Notes: generated by a model from the sequence alone, not told the origin. Shown: positions 22,959 through 31,780, counted from the stretch's first letter. The stretch: DNA of 64,000 nucleotides from JAKAWQ01 sp035509315 (GCA_035509315.1 DATJLS010000068.1:1-64000), one strand, 5' to 3'. Numbers and translations: made by a program.

Positions 22959-24452
22959 TCAGGCCGCCGCGAGAAGCTCGTTCTTGCCCACGGCCTCGGA
23001 GGCGAATTCCCGCGCGATCACCCCCTTCTTCATCACCAGGATGCGGTCGGCGAGCGAAAGGATCGTCTCGGGTTCCGTGGAGACGACGACGATGCCGATC
23101 CCCTCGTCGCGAAGCCTGCGCACGATCCGCACCACATCCTCCTTGGCCCCGACATCCATCCCGCGCGTCGGCTCGCTCAGGATCAGCACCTTGGGCTTGC
23201 GGGTCAGCCATTTCGCCAGCGCCACCTTCTGCTGATTGCCGCCGGAGAGCGCGCCGAGCGGCAGTGTGGCGCGCGGCGGGCGGATATCGAGATCCTTGAT
23301 CCGCGCCTCGGCGATGGCGCGCTCGACCGCCGGGCGGAGCAGCACGCGGGCGATGTGCTGGAGGACCGAGATCGAAACATTCTTGTATACGGGCTCGCGC
23401 GCGAAGAGCATGCTCCGCCGGCTCTCGGGCACGAAGGCAAGGCCGGCGCGCCGCGCGCGGCTGGTCGTCCCGAGCCGTACCCGCCGCCCGTCGATCCTGA
23501 CCATGCCGCGATCGGCCCGCACCTTGCCGAAGAGGCTCCGCGCGAGCTCGAGCTGACCCGAGCCGAGAAACCCATAGATGCCGAGCACCTCACCCGCCCG
23601 CACCTCGAGCGAGACATCGCGGAACGAGCCGGAAAGCCCGAGCCCCTTCGTCTCGAGAAGCACGGGGGCCTCCGGCCGGCTCGCGAGCATGATCGGCTTG
23701 ATGTAGCTCTGGGCAAGATCGTCATGGTCGCGGCCGATCATGTTCTCGATCAGCCAGGCCTTGTCGATGGTCCCGACGGAAGCGGTGGCGACATGTCGGC
23801 CGTTGCGGAAGACCGTGACGGAGTTGGAGATCGCGAGGATATCGTCGAGGAAGTGCGAGATGAAGATGATGCTGCGGCCGTCGTCGCAGAGACGGCGCAG
23901 CAGCGAGAAGAGCCGCTCGATCTCCGGGGGCGAAAGGGCCGAGGTCGGCTCGTCGAGGATGATGATCCGCGCGCCGGAGAAGAGCACGCGCGCGATCTCG
24001 ATGAGCTGCTGCAGGCCGAGGGGAAGCGAGCCGAGCAGGGCGGCGGGATCGGCATCGATGCCGAGGCTCGCAAGATGCCGCGCCGCTTCGCTCTGCATGC
24101 GCGCCCAGTCGATCGTGCCGAAGCGCGTGAGCGGCTGACTGCCGAGAAAGACATTCTCGGCCACCGTGAGCGTGGGCACGACCGAAAGCTCCTGGTGCAC
24201 CATGCCGATGCCCGCCTCGAGCGCATCGCGTGCCGAGCGGAAAGAGACGGGGCGCTCCGCGAGCCGCATGTGGCCCTCGTAGGAGATGTGCACGCCGGCG
24301 ATGATCTTCATCAGCGTGCTCTTCCCCGCCCCGTTCTCGCCGACAAGGCCGTGGATCTCACCCGCCCTGAGGTCGAAATCCACTTCGTGAAGCGCTGCCA
24401 CCCCGCCGAAATTCTTCGAAACGCTGCGGAGCTCCAGCAGGCTTTCCGGCAT
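22959..24452 (-). CDS. ribose-type sugar ABC transporter ATP-binding protein
   Basis: 497 residues with two ATPase halves, as in RbsA/MglA. First half: GLVGENGAGKSTLMKIIAGV (Walker A), LGLQQLIEIARVL, and IIILDEPTSALSPPE (Walker B). Second half: GIYGFLGSGQLELARSLFG with a degenerate Walker A, LSGGNQQKVALAKWL signature and VLILSEPTRGMDVGAKEDV. The second-half Walker A lacks the usual lysine, which is normal in this family. The ATG at 24452 is preceded by GGAGAGG; the TTG one codon earlier is less likely. Confidence 0.93.
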   Translation of the reverse strand: MPESLLELRSVSKNFGGVAALHEVDFDLRAGEIHGLVGENGAGKSTLMKIIAGVHISYEGHMRLAERPVSFRSARDALEAGIGMVHQELSVVPTLTVAENVFLGSQPLTRFGTIDWARMQSEAARHLASLGIDADPAALLGSLPLGLQQLIEIARVLFSGARIIILDEPTSALSPPEIERLFSLLRRLCDDGRSIIFISHFLDDILAISNSVTVFRNGRHVATASVGTIDKAWLIENMIGRDHDDLAQSYIKPIMLASRPEAPVLLETKGLGLSGSFRDVSLEVRAGEVLGIYGFLGSGQLELARSLFGKVRADRGMVRIDGRRVRLGTTSRARRAGLAFVPESRRSMLFAREPVYKNVSISVLQHIARVLLRPAVERAIAEARIKDLDIRPPRATLPLGALSGGNQQKVALAKWLTRKPKVLILSEPTRGMDVGAKEDVVRIVRRLRDEGIGIVVVSTEPETILSLADRILVMKKGVIAREFASEAVGKNELLAAA

Positions 24453-24489
24453 CAACCTCTCCGATTCCGCCCTGCGTCGGGTCAGCGCG

Positions 24490-25524
24490 TCAGATCAGGA
24501 AGTGCTCCTCCATCCAGAGCATCCCCGGCGCGTTGGCGTTCGTCACCACCGGCCCGTCAACGACGATGTTCTTGGGAATGCCGTCCGGCCCGGTCTTCTC
24601 TCCGCTGACCACGGCCGCCACCCCAGCGATCAGGGAATAGCCATGGGTGCGGCAGGAAGGATTGCGCACGGTCGCGGTCATCTTGCCGGCCAGCACCGCC
24701 TCGAGCGCCGGCGGCATCGCATCGCAGCCGCCGATCTTGATCTCCGTGCGGTGGCGCTGCGCCATCACCTTGTACGCCGCGAGCGCCATGTCGTCATTGT
24801 GGAAATAGGCGGCGTCGATCTTCGGGAAGCGCGTCAGCAGGTCTTCCCAGAGCCGGGCGGTCTTGGCCACGTCCCAGTCGGCGGGGGAGGTGTCGAGCAC
24901 CTTGATTTTCGGATAGTTCTTGACCACCGAGAAGAAGCCCTTCGCGCGCCCCTGGGCGCCGGTATGGCCGAGCGCGCCCTGCGTCATGACAATATTGCCC
25001 TCGCCGCCGATCGCGTTGATCAGGGCCTGTGTCACTGCCGCGCCCATGAAGACATTGTCGGGGGCAATGAAGGTATGCACGTTGATCTTGTCGAGCGGCG
25101 CGATCAGCGTGTCCATGTCCATCACCGGAATGCCGGCATCGATCATCTTGTTGACCGGCGCGGTGAGCGTCCCCTCGCCGAAGGCCTGGATCGCAACGAA
25201 ATCCCATTTCTGGGAGGCCATGTCGTCGATCGCGGCGCGCTGCTTCACTGCGTCGAGCTCGCCATCGAACCAGGTGACATCGACATTGAAGAGCTTGCCC
25301 CAATATTCCGCCGCCTGCTTGCCCTGGGCGCACCAGGTGGCCTGGAGACCGGCGTTCGAGAAGGCGGCCTTGAGCGCCTTCGATGAACGGCCGGCCGCCG
25401 CCATCTCCTGCGCCAGCGCGGGTTCGATCCCGAACCCGGCGAGCATCGCACCCACGGCGCCCACGCCGGCGCCGGCAAGCAAGCCACGGCGGCGGCGATC
25501 AACGGAGTTCTGGTTCTTTGGCAT
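24490..25524 (-). CDS. ribose-type sugar ABC transporter substrate-binding protein
   Basis: 344-residue periplasmic binding protein (Peripla_BP_4). The N-terminus holds DRRRRGLLAGAGVGAVGAML followed by an ALA-type cleavage region before residue 40, which resembles a twin-arginine signal. The body has AFSNAGLQATWCAQGKQAAEYWG, AIQAFGEGTLTAPVNKMIDAGIPVMDMDT, and FHNDDMALAAYKVMAQR, the hinge/strand pattern of sugar-binding proteins. It is the first gene of the binding protein-ATPase-permease run. TatA is encoded 1.1 kb away on the other strand. Confidence 0.9.
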   Translation of the reverse strand: MPKNQNSVDRRRRGLLAGAGVGAVGAMLAGFGIEPALAQEMAAAGRSSKALKAAFSNAGLQATWCAQGKQAAEYWGKLFNVDVTWFDGELDAVKQRAAIDDMASQKWDFVAIQAFGEGTLTAPVNKMIDAGIPVMDMDTLIAPLDKINVHTFIAPDNVFMGAAVTQALINAIGGEGNIVMTQGALGHTGAQGRAKGFFSVVKNYPKIKVLDTSPADWDVAKTARLWEDLLTRFPKIDAAYFHNDDMALAAYKVMAQRHRTEIKIGGCDAMPPALEAVLAGKMTATVRNPSCRTHGYSLIAGVAAVVSGEKTGPDGIPKNIVVDGPVVTNANAPGMLWMEEHFLI

Positions 25525-25983
25525 GGCCTGGACGTTCCCTTCCTCTACTTAGTTCTGTTTTGTCGTTGGTTCTGTCCGCTTTCATAACCTTTTTGCCGAC
25601 GAAGGGAAGTGCCCGAGCAGCCGTATCGTCCTCGATGCGCCTGGGCACCGGGTTCCTGGCGGCAGCAAGAAAAGGGCGGCGCCTGATGGGTGCCGCCCTT
25701 CGAGTTTTCGCGCCGTGCCGATGGCGCTTGCTTGCGGAAAGGAGAGACTAGAGGCCGGCGGAGCCGGCCATGGGCAAAGCTAAAGCGCAGGGGTTGCCCA
25801 AAGGTTATCGTTCGCCCGGTTTGAGCCCCCGCAGGGTCAATATCCGGGACAACATCCAGGATCACACCCTGGACAAAAATCATGGACAAATCGCACGATA
25901 TGGATACGAAATCACAATGGCGCGATGTAACTGATTGCTTTACATCAAAAGAAAATACAGAATGCAGCGGGGGGAGCAATCTC
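25525..25983. other. divergent intergenic region
   Basis: Carries the promoters of the sugar-importer operon and the CHAP lipoprotein. An AT-rich patch (25540-25600) lies upstream of the importer, another (25905-25970) upstream of the lipoprotein. A hairpin with T-rich flanks on both strands is at 25672-25700. No gene is supported. Confidence 0.55.
25672..25700. terminator. bidirectional terminator-like hairpin
   Basis: AAGGGCGGC and GCCGCCCTT form a nine-base-pair stem around an 11-base loop. T-rich sequence follows on both strands (CGAGTTTT on plus, TTTTCTT on minus). It lies about 150 bases ahead of the importer operon, so it could insulate the divergent promoters or attenuate the importer transcript. 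Confidence 0.55.
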
Positions 25984-26487
25984 GTGAAATCCGGCCGCGC
26001 CGTCCTGCTCCTGAGCCTGCTTTTGGCCCTCGCCGGCTGCGGCGGCGGCCGCTTTGCCGCCATCGGCAGCCCGACCAGCCTCACCTGCGTCCCCTACGCC
26101 CAGGAAGTGACCGGCATCGGCCTGAGCGGGGATGCCTATGCCTGGTGGGGCGAGGCCGCCGGCCGCTATCCGCGTCTTCACCGTCCGGTGGTCGGCTCGG
26201 TTCTCGTCTTCCGCCCGACCGGCGCGATGCCGCTCGGCCATGTTTCGGTGGTCACCGCCGTCCTCTCCCCGCGCGAGATCCTGGTCGAGCACGCCAACTG
26301 GGTGCCCTACCGGATCACCCGCGATCAGCCGGTGGTCGATGTCTCGGAAGAGAACGACTGGTCCCGCGTGCGGGTATGGTACCCGCCCGTCGACGCGCTC
26401 GGCAGCAGCGTCTTCCCGGTCTATGGCTTCATCCTGCCGGCGCCCGAGGGAGAGCTTGCCCGCCTCCAAGGCCAATCGACGCCGTGA
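25984..26487 (+). CDS. CHAP-domain lipoprotein (putative amidase/endopeptidase)
   Basis: 167-residue predicted lipoprotein. A short signal is followed by a lipobox, LLALAGC, with Cys near residue 18 and then GGG, a spacer expected to retain it at the membrane. The CHAP domain shows LTCVPYAQEVTG (nucleophile Cys), PVVGSVLVFRP, LGHVSVV (catalytic His) and EHANW. CHAP proteins cleave peptidoglycan amides; the fold and catalytic Cys/His are visible, and the cell-wall substrate is inferred. The GTG at 25984 is chosen because it places the signal peptide at the N-terminus and has GGGGGGAG eight bases upstream; the frame is open to 25882. Confidence 0.85.
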   Translation: MKSGRAVLLLSLLLALAGCGGGRFAAIGSPTSLTCVPYAQEVTGIGLSGDAYAWWGEAAGRYPRLHRPVVGSVLVFRPTGAMPLGHVSVVTAVLSPREILVEHANWVPYRITRDQPVVDVSEENDWSRVRVWYPPVDALGSSVFPVYGFILPAPEGELARLQGQSTP

Positions 26488-26627
26488 ACAGACCGCGGAA
26501 GGGAACGGGCTCAGGGACTGTCTGAGAAACTCCGCTTGCAAGGAAACGCGCATCGCGCCATGTCCTTCCGGGCGGGCTCTTGCCTGCGGAGGACACGGCC
26601 TGGAGGCGCGCCTCCGGTGGAGGAACA

Positions 26628-26873
26628 ATGGGTAGCTTGAGCATCTGGCACTGGATGATCGTGCTGCTGGTCGTGCTGCTGCTGTTCGGCAGCGGCAAGG
26701 TCAGCACTTTGATGGGCGATTTCGCCAAGGGCATCAAATCCTTCAAGAAGAACATGGCTGAGGAAGAGGATAGCTCGATGGCGGCGAGCGCCGATCGCTC
26801 CTCGGGCTCGATTCCCGGGCCGGGCGTGAACACGGCCTCCACCAACCGCTCGAAGGCGGAAACCCAGGTCTGA
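26628..26873 (+). CDS. tatA: Sec-independent translocase subunit TatA
   Basis: 81 residues. Twin-arginine translocation exports folded proteins; TatA forms the pore or weakens the membrane. Seen: a single N-terminal membrane helix (SIWHWMIVLLVVLLLFGSGK) with the family FGxGK hinge, amphipathic helix VSTLMGDFAKGIKSFKKNM, and a polar tail. The ATG at 26628 is supported by GGAGG. tatB and tatC are not adjacent, which is common for a lone tatA in alphaproteobacteria. The length and the missing TatB features argue for TatA. Confidence 0.9.
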   Translation: MGSLSIWHWMIVLLVVLLLFGSGKVSTLMGDFAKGIKSFKKNMAEEEDSSMAASADRSSGSIPGPGVNTASTNRSKAETQV

Positions 26874-26912
26874 CCCTTCGCCGCGGCGGGCGCGCCGCCG
26901 GAAGAACAGGGC

Positions 26913-27908
26913 GTGCTCAGCGCGAGGCTCGGCGGGGCAGGTCCCGCCGTGGCAGTGATTGGGCTTGGCTGCATGGCGATGTCCGGCGTCTACGGGCCGG
27001 CCGAGGATGCCGAGGGCATCGCCACCATCCGGGCGGCCCTCGAAGCGGGGATCACGCTTCTCGATACCGGGGATTTCTACGGCGCCGGCCATAATGAGCT
27101 GCTGCTGCGCGAGGCGCTGAAAGGCGGCCGGCGCGGCCAGGCGGTCATCTCGCTCAAGTTCGGTCCGTTGCGCACACCGGATGGCGGGTTCGGCGGGATC
27201 GACGCCAGGCCGGAGGCGCTCCGCAACTTCCTCACTTATTCCTTGACGCGCCTCGGCACGGACTATGTGGATATCTATCGCCCGGCCCGTCTCGATCCCG
27301 CGGTGCCCATCGAGGAGACGGTCGGCGCGATCTCCGATCTCGTCCGCGCCGGCTATGTCCGGCATATCGGGCTCTCCGAGGTCGGACCCGAGACCATCCG
27401 GCGGGCTCAGGCAGTCCACCCGATCACTGACGTTCAGCTCGAATATTCGCTGATGAGCCGCGGGATCGAGACCGCGATCCTGCCGCTCTGCCGCGCGCTT
27501 GGCATCGCCGTCACAGCCTATGGCGTGCTCTCGCGCGGACTGATCGGCGGCGAGATCCCCCAACCCGCGGCCGGCGATATACGGGCGGCCCGCATGCCGC
27601 GCTTCCAGGGTGAGAATCTGAGACGGAATCTCGCGCTCGTCGCGGCGCTCCGGCGTATCGCCGACAGGTGTGGCGTAAGCCCGGCCCAGCTTGCGATTGC
27701 CTGGGTGCTCTCGCGCGGGACAGACATCGTGGCCCTCATTGGCATGCGCCACCGTGGCCGTCTGCCGGAAGCCCTCGCCGCAGCCGAACTCTCGCTCGAC
27801 ACCGCGACGCTCGCGGAGATCGAAGCCGCGATCCCCGCCGAAGCCGTGGCCGGGACTCGTTATGACTCGGCGCAAATGGCGCATCTCGACAGCGAAAAGC
27901 CAGCCTGA
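26913..27908 (+). CDS. aldo/keto reductase
   Basis: 331-residue NADPH-linked TIM-barrel oxidoreductase. Catalytic residues D51 and Y56 are in LLDTGDFYGAGHNE and the lysine in ISLKFG. The site of the usual catalytic histidine reads YRPARLD, a variant seen in part of the AKR superfamily (for example pyridoxal-type reductases). IAWVLSRGTDIVALIGMRHRGRL is the cofactor-binding C-terminal block. The GTG at 26913 is the start. It is 39 bases behind tatA, in the same direction. Confidence 0.88.
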   Translation: MLSARLGGAGPAVAVIGLGCMAMSGVYGPAEDAEGIATIRAALEAGITLLDTGDFYGAGHNELLLREALKGGRRGQAVISLKFGPLRTPDGGFGGIDARPEALRNFLTYSLTRLGTDYVDIYRPARLDPAVPIEETVGAISDLVRAGYVRHIGLSEVGPETIRRAQAVHPITDVQLEYSLMSRGIETAILPLCRALGIAVTAYGVLSRGLIGGEIPQPAAGDIRAARMPRFQGENLRRNLALVAALRRIADRCGVSPAQLAIAWVLSRGTDIVALIGMRHRGRLPEALAAAELSLDTATLAEIEAAIPAEAVAGTRYDSAQMAHLDSEKPA

Positions 27909-28052
27909 CGGTCATTTGCAGCCCCACTCTCCCGCTCTCCGGTTTTTGTGCGCATGCTTCACCAACGGCACGGCGCGTGGAAACATGAACGGGATTGGCA
28001 TGATGCATAGAGACTTCGAAACCTACCTGGTCCGGGGGATCGCCTGAGACCG

Positions 28053-29012
28053 ATGGCGAGGCACAACATCCCGGCAACGCCGAAAACCATTCATTGGGGC
28101 ATGTTCGATGCGGCCCTGCCACCCGTCGCCACGATCCAATCGGGCGATACCGTCACCTTCGAATGCGTCTCCGGCGGCCCGGAGGTGATGCCGCCCCCCG
28201 GCTCAAGCCTTTCCATCCCGCCCGCGCTTGCCGCGATCCATGCTGCCGACCCGCCGCGCCTCGGCGGGCATATCATGACCGGGCCGGTCGCCATCGCCGG
28301 CGCGGAGCCGGGCGACATGCTCGAGATCAGGATCGAGGAAATCGCCCTCGGCGCGGACTGGGGGTTCTGCGGCTTCCGGCCGCTCGTCGGCACGCTGCCG
28401 GAGGATTTCCCCAAACGCTATCTGAGCCATTTCCCGGTCGACCGGGCGAAGAACACCTGCCGCCTGCCCTGGGGAACGGAGCTTCCGCTTGCCCCGTTCT
28501 TCGGTGTGATCGGCGTCGCCCCGCCTGCCGCCTATGGCCGCATCTCCACCGTTGAGCCGCGCGAGCATGGCGGCAATCTCGACAACAAGGAGCTGACGGC
28601 CGGCAGCACACTGTTTCTGCCGGTGCATCATCCAGGCGCCAACCTCTCGGTGGGTGATGGCCACGGAGTGCAAGGAGACGGCGAAGTCTGCATCAATGCA
28701 CTCGAGATGTGCCTCACGGGCACCTTCACGCCGATCCTGCACAAGAACACGCCCGGTGCCCGCAAGCCGCTGCTCGCCTATCCGCGCGCGGAGACACAAA
28801 CGCATTTCATCAGCATGGGGATGAACCAGGATCTCGATCTGGCGATGAAGCAGGCGCTCAGGGAGATGATCGCCTTCATCACTGCGCGCAGCAATCTCTC
28901 GCCCGAGCAGGCGTACCAATTCTGCTCGCTCGCGGTCGATTTCCACGTCACCCAGACCGTGAATGGCGAGAAGGGCGTGCATGGCATGCTGCGCCGGGGC
29001 CTTCTCTTCTAG
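28053..29012 (+). CDS. acetamidase/formamidase family protein
   Basis: 319 residues of the FmdA_AmdA family, which hydrolyses small amides to ammonia and a carboxylate. Seen: GGHIMTGPVAIAGAEPGDMLEIRI, APFFGVIGVAPP, HGGNLDNKELTAGSTLFLPV, and GDGHGVQGDGEVCINALE, the metal-site region of the family. It is shorter than the classical 400-residue formamidases and closer to the 310-residue acetamidase-like group. The preceding 145 bases hold a 20-codon frame with no known function. Regulation is not visible. Confidence 0.9.
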   Translation: MARHNIPATPKTIHWGMFDAALPPVATIQSGDTVTFECVSGGPEVMPPPGSSLSIPPALAAIHAADPPRLGGHIMTGPVAIAGAEPGDMLEIRIEEIALGADWGFCGFRPLVGTLPEDFPKRYLSHFPVDRAKNTCRLPWGTELPLAPFFGVIGVAPPAAYGRISTVEPREHGGNLDNKELTAGSTLFLPVHHPGANLSVGDGHGVQGDGEVCINALEMCLTGTFTPILHKNTPGARKPLLAYPRAETQTHFISMGMNQDLDLAMKQALREMIAFITARSNLSPEQAYQFCSLAVDFHVTQTVNGEKGVHGMLRRGLLF

Positions 29013-29041
29013 CATCGGCTCGGCTATATGCCCCCGCCGCC

Positions 29042-29118
29042 CGGAGTGTAGCTCAGCCTGGTAGAGCACTGTGTTCGGGACGCAGGGGCCGGAGGTTCAA
29101 ATCCTCTCACTCCGACCA
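29042..29118 (+). tRNA. tRNA-Pro (anticodon CGG)
   Basis: 77-base cloverleaf with encoded CCA. The acceptor CGGAGTG pairs with CACTCCG, the D arm is GCTC/GAGC, the anticodon stem CTGTG/CGCAG encloses TTCGGGA (anticodon CGG, reading CCG), and the T arm has GGAGG-TTCAAAT-CCTCT. The 29119-29330 stretch behind it holds no gene and no obvious integrase or att duplication. Confidence 0.97.
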
Positions 29119-29330
29119 ATCAAATCAATAAATTGGCGGCAAACTGCACAGTTACCGAAGGTTCAAGGAAACCATCCTGCTTTTCCGCCCCCCTCGATTG
29201 CCCGCAGCTGCGGTCAAGGGCGCGCGGCCGTTTCGGCGCCCCATTGTCACCGCAGGGATGGAACGGGCGCGCAATGCCGCCCCGTCTTCCTCCCCGCATC
29301 CCGCCGCTGCACCGAATTCCCGCTGAATTC

Positions 29331-30098
29331 CTATTGGGCGAGATATCCGCCATCCACGGGCAGCACCACGCCCGTGATGAACGATGCCTCGTCGGAAGCA
29401 AGGAAGAGGATCGCGCTGGCAACTTCCTCCGGCTGGCCCATGCGGCCGATCGGATGCAGCTTCACCACTTTGTCGATACCCTCCTGCTCCATCCTGGCCA
29501 CGGCCGGTGTGGCGATCGTCCCCGGCGCCACTGCGTTGACCCGTATCCCTTTGGAGATGAGGTCGATCGCCAGATGCTTGGTCAGGCCGGAGGCGATGAA
29601 TTTCGACGGCCCGTACACGGCCTGCCCCGGCTGCCCGGCGAAAGCGGAAATGGAGGAGAGGCAGACGATCGCGCCCTTGCCGCGCTTCGCCATCTCCTCA
29701 GCCGCGTATTTGCAGCAGAGGAACATGCCGCGCCCGTTCGTCGCCATGGTCCGGTCCCACAAATCGGCCGTGGCACTCTCGAGCGTGGCCTCGGGAATGA
29801 CGCCGGCATTGGCGATCAGGATATCGATGCCGCCGAAAGCCCGAACGGCTTCATCCATGAGACGGCGGACATCCGCCTCCTGCGACACATCGCCGGGAAC
29901 ACCGCGTGCCTTGGCTCCCTTTCCGGCCAGCTCGGCTGCGAATTTCTCCAAGGCCCCGGCTTCGCGATCGTTCAGGACGACCGATGCCCCCTCGGCTGCA
30001 AAGCGCTCCGCCGTCGCCTTGCCGATGCCGTTCGCGGCCCCGGTGACGACGGCGATCCTGCCAGCCAGGCGCCCGTTCGATGTTGGGTTGATGGCCAT
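29331..30098 (-). CDS. SDR-family NAD(P)-dependent oxidoreductase
   Basis: 255-residue short-chain dehydrogenase. Seen: cofactor loop TGAANGIG, NAG in ILIANAGVIPE, catalytic serine in CLSSISAFAG and YGPSK (YxxxK), then APGTIATP. The C-terminal GVVLPVDGGYLAQ matches the FabG-like classical SDR group. The start ATG has GGGAGGGAAC upstream. The substrate is unknown; sugar or polyol dehydrogenases are typical relatives. Confidence 0.9.
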   Translation of the reverse strand: MAINPTSNGRLAGRIAVVTGAANGIGKATAERFAAEGASVVLNDREAGALEKFAAELAGKGAKARGVPGDVSQEADVRRLMDEAVRAFGGIDILIANAGVIPEATLESATADLWDRTMATNGRGMFLCCKYAAEEMAKRGKGAIVCLSSISAFAGQPGQAVYGPSKFIASGLTKHLAIDLISKGIRVNAVAPGTIATPAVARMEQEGIDKVVKLHPIGRMGQPEEVASAILFLASDEASFITGVVLPVDGGYLAQ

Positions 30099-30237
30099 GT
30101 TCCCTCCCTTGCTCGCCGCTCCGGACGACGCGAAAGGATGGTACCTGCCTCAGCCGGACGGGTCGAGCGCCGCTGCCGGATCGATATGGTTTCCGGTGGA
30201 ATCGGTGCACCCCGGCGCGGAGCGAACCGCCAAAGCC

Positions 30238-30272
30238 CGAGAGCGGGATGTCTTGGGGTCATCACGCTCTCG
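30238..30272. repeat. short inverted repeat after ornithine decarboxylase
   Basis: CGAGAGCG and CGCTCTCG flank GGATGTCTTGGGGTCATCA. The arms and inner modules (GAGCGGGATG, GTCATCACGCTC) are pieces of the dispersed intergenic repeat. It lies 18 bases past the stop of the decarboxylase gene and could act in its 3' end formation. Confidence 0.55.
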
Positions 30273-30289
30273 TAAAAGGGCGGAATGGC

Positions 30290-31531
30290 TCACGCGGCGA
30301 GCGCACCCCGCGCGAGTTCCGGGCTTGCAACGAACGGCGCGTCCCGCACTTCGACGAGGCGGGCGCGGTCGAAGCCATTGAAGCCGGTGCGCAGGCACGC
30401 GCCATAGGCGCCGAGCTGGCCGATTTCGATCCAGTCCCCTTCTCTCGTATCCGCGGGCAGGAAAAAGGGGCCGCGCATCGCATCCGCGCTGTCGCAGGTC
30501 GGTCCGAAGAAGGAAAATCCGGTCCCCCGCTGCGAAAACTCCGACCCGCCAGGACGGATCAGCCGCACCGGATAGCGAAAGCCGAGCGTGCCCGCGTCCG
30601 CGAGGCTGCCGAACACGCCGTCATTGATATAGAGCGCCTCGCCCCTTCGGTGCTGCACCTGCACCACCACCGAGCCCGCACCGGCCACGAGCGCGCGCCC
30701 CGGCTCCGCCCAGAGCTCCGCATCCGGCAGGCCGAGACGCTCGAATCCTTCCTCGATCTCGGCGAGATAGGCGCCGAGCGGCACCGGCTCCATTCCGGGA
30801 TAGGCGGCCGGAAACCCGCCGCCTACATCGATCACCTCGATCGCAACGCTTGCCCGCCGCGCCACCTCGCCCGCTTCATTGAGCGCCGCCCGCCAGGCGA
30901 GCGGATCGAGGCATTGCGATCCGACATGAAACGAAAGCCCGAGCCGCGCCGCATGCGGCCGCGCCGCACGCAGCAGGGCTGCGGCCTGCGCGGCGGTGGC
31001 CCCGAATTTTCCCGAAAGATCCAGCACCGCGCCCCCCTTCGGCAGCGCCAGCCGGACGACGAGGCCGAGCGCGCCCTCCGTGCCCGTCGCGCCAATCTCG
31101 GCCAGGATCTTGGCAAGCTCCTCTTCACTGTCGAGCGCGAAGTCGCGCACCCCGTGCCGCGCCCAGGCGGTGCGGATCGTCCCGCGCGCCTTGACCGGAT
31201 GCATGAAGTGGATCGCCGCCTCCGGGAACATCTGACGCACCAGCGCGATCTCGCTAATCGATGCGCAATCGAAATGCTCTAGGCCGCCCGCACGAAGCGC
31301 GCGCAGCATCGCGGGCTCCGGGTTGCATTTCACGGCATAGAGCACCTTACCGGCGAAGGCAGCGATGAAGTCGCGTGCCGCTGCCGCCGCAGCCACCGGG
31401 CGGAGGCAGTGCACAGGCTCTTCCGGCCGCTCTTGCGCAACCAGTGCATCGACGGTGGGCAAAGAGGCACCAGCAGCAGGAAAGCGGCGGGCAAGCGGCG
31501 TGACGGCAGCGCGGATACGGGAGAGGTTCAT
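30290..31531 (-). CDS. ornithine decarboxylase, fold type III PLP enzyme
   Basis: 413-residue enzyme of the eukaryotic-type ODC/DAP-decarboxylase class that forms putrescine from ornithine. Seen: YAVKCNP with the PLP lysine, FDCASISEIALV, FHVGSQCLDP, DVGGGFPAAYPG, WAEPGRALVAGAGSVVVQVQ and GPTCDSADAM, with the active-site Cys and Asp. The GPTCDS context separates it from diaminopimelate decarboxylases; ornithine versus lysine preference is not certain. The start at 31531 is chosen from GAGGA eight bases upstream. It sits behind a structured 5' leader (31532-31690) and upstream of no polyamine gene, but agmatinase lies 470 bases further up in the same orientation, giving a second route to putrescine. 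Confidence 0.92.
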   Translation of the reverse strand: MNLSRIRAAVTPLARRFPAAGASLPTVDALVAQERPEEPVHCLRPVAAAAAARDFIAAFAGKVLYAVKCNPEPAMLRALRAGGLEHFDCASISEIALVRQMFPEAAIHFMHPVKARGTIRTAWARHGVRDFALDSEEELAKILAEIGATGTEGALGLVVRLALPKGGAVLDLSGKFGATAAQAAALLRAARPHAARLGLSFHVGSQCLDPLAWRAALNEAGEVARRASVAIEVIDVGGGFPAAYPGMEPVPLGAYLAEIEEGFERLGLPDAELWAEPGRALVAGAGSVVVQVQHRRGEALYINDGVFGSLADAGTLGFRYPVRLIRPGGSEFSQRGTGFSFFGPTCDSADAMRGPFFLPADTREGDWIEIGQLGAYGACLRTGFNGFDRARLVEVRDAPFVASPELARGALAA

Positions 31532-31586
31532 CGCTTCAATCCTCGCAGGCATCCGCCGGCGCATGGCGCGCCGGACAGGCGGAACG

Positions 31587-31634
31587 AAAAAGGGGGAGAA
31601 GGCGCACTCGCCGGGGGCACGAACGCCCCGGCGA
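31587..31634 (-). terminator. attenuator-like hairpin in decarboxylase leader
   Basis: GCCCCGGCGA (31625-31634) pairs with TCGCCGGGG(G)C (31608-31618); on the minus strand a C/T-rich stretch ending in five T residues (31587-31591) follows. The upstream ORF ends just before the stem, as expected for translation-dependent attenuation. Confidence 0.55.
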
Positions 31635-31639
31635 TGCGC

Positions 31640-31690
31640 TCAGATGAAGCTGCGAGAACGTCCCAGCGCAGCGAACCGATCAGCCAACAT
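31640..31690 (-). CDS. 16-codon upstream ORF in decarboxylase leader
   Basis: ATG at 31690 to TGA at 31640, encoding MLADRFAALGRSRSFI. GGGAG lies seven bases before the ATG. Arginine occurs three times in a row of alternating residues near the end, so ribosome stalling could couple arginine/ornithine status to the hairpin that starts six bases downstream. Its position immediately before the hairpin is the main argument that it is translated; length alone gives no support. Confidence 0.5.
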   Translation of the reverse strand: MLADRFAALGRSRSFI

Positions 31691-31780
31691 AGGCGGCTCC
31701 CTTACGACCCCGGCCCACTCATGGCCGGCCCGACCGAAAAGGACGCGTTACGTCGTTGCTGTGCCCCGGATCTCAGCCAA

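Larger units (their letters stand above)
31532..31710 (-). promoter_or_regulatory. speF-like regulatory leader of ornithine decarboxylase
   Basis: The transcript leader contains, in order, AAGGGAGCCGCC with a Shine-Dalgarno-like GGGAG, a 16-codon ORF (31640-31690), a strong GC-rich hairpin (31608-31634) and a C/T-rich tract ending in TTTTT. This architecture matches a leader that senses polyamine or ornithine by attenuation. The alphaproteobacterial speF RNA motif lies upstream of this gene type; I judge this to be a member from position and sequence feel, not from an alignment. Confidence 0.55.

Noticed and set aside
29042..29330. tRNA-Pro as an integration site for a genomic island
   Set aside because: No integrase and no duplicated tRNA 3' end were found in the window.
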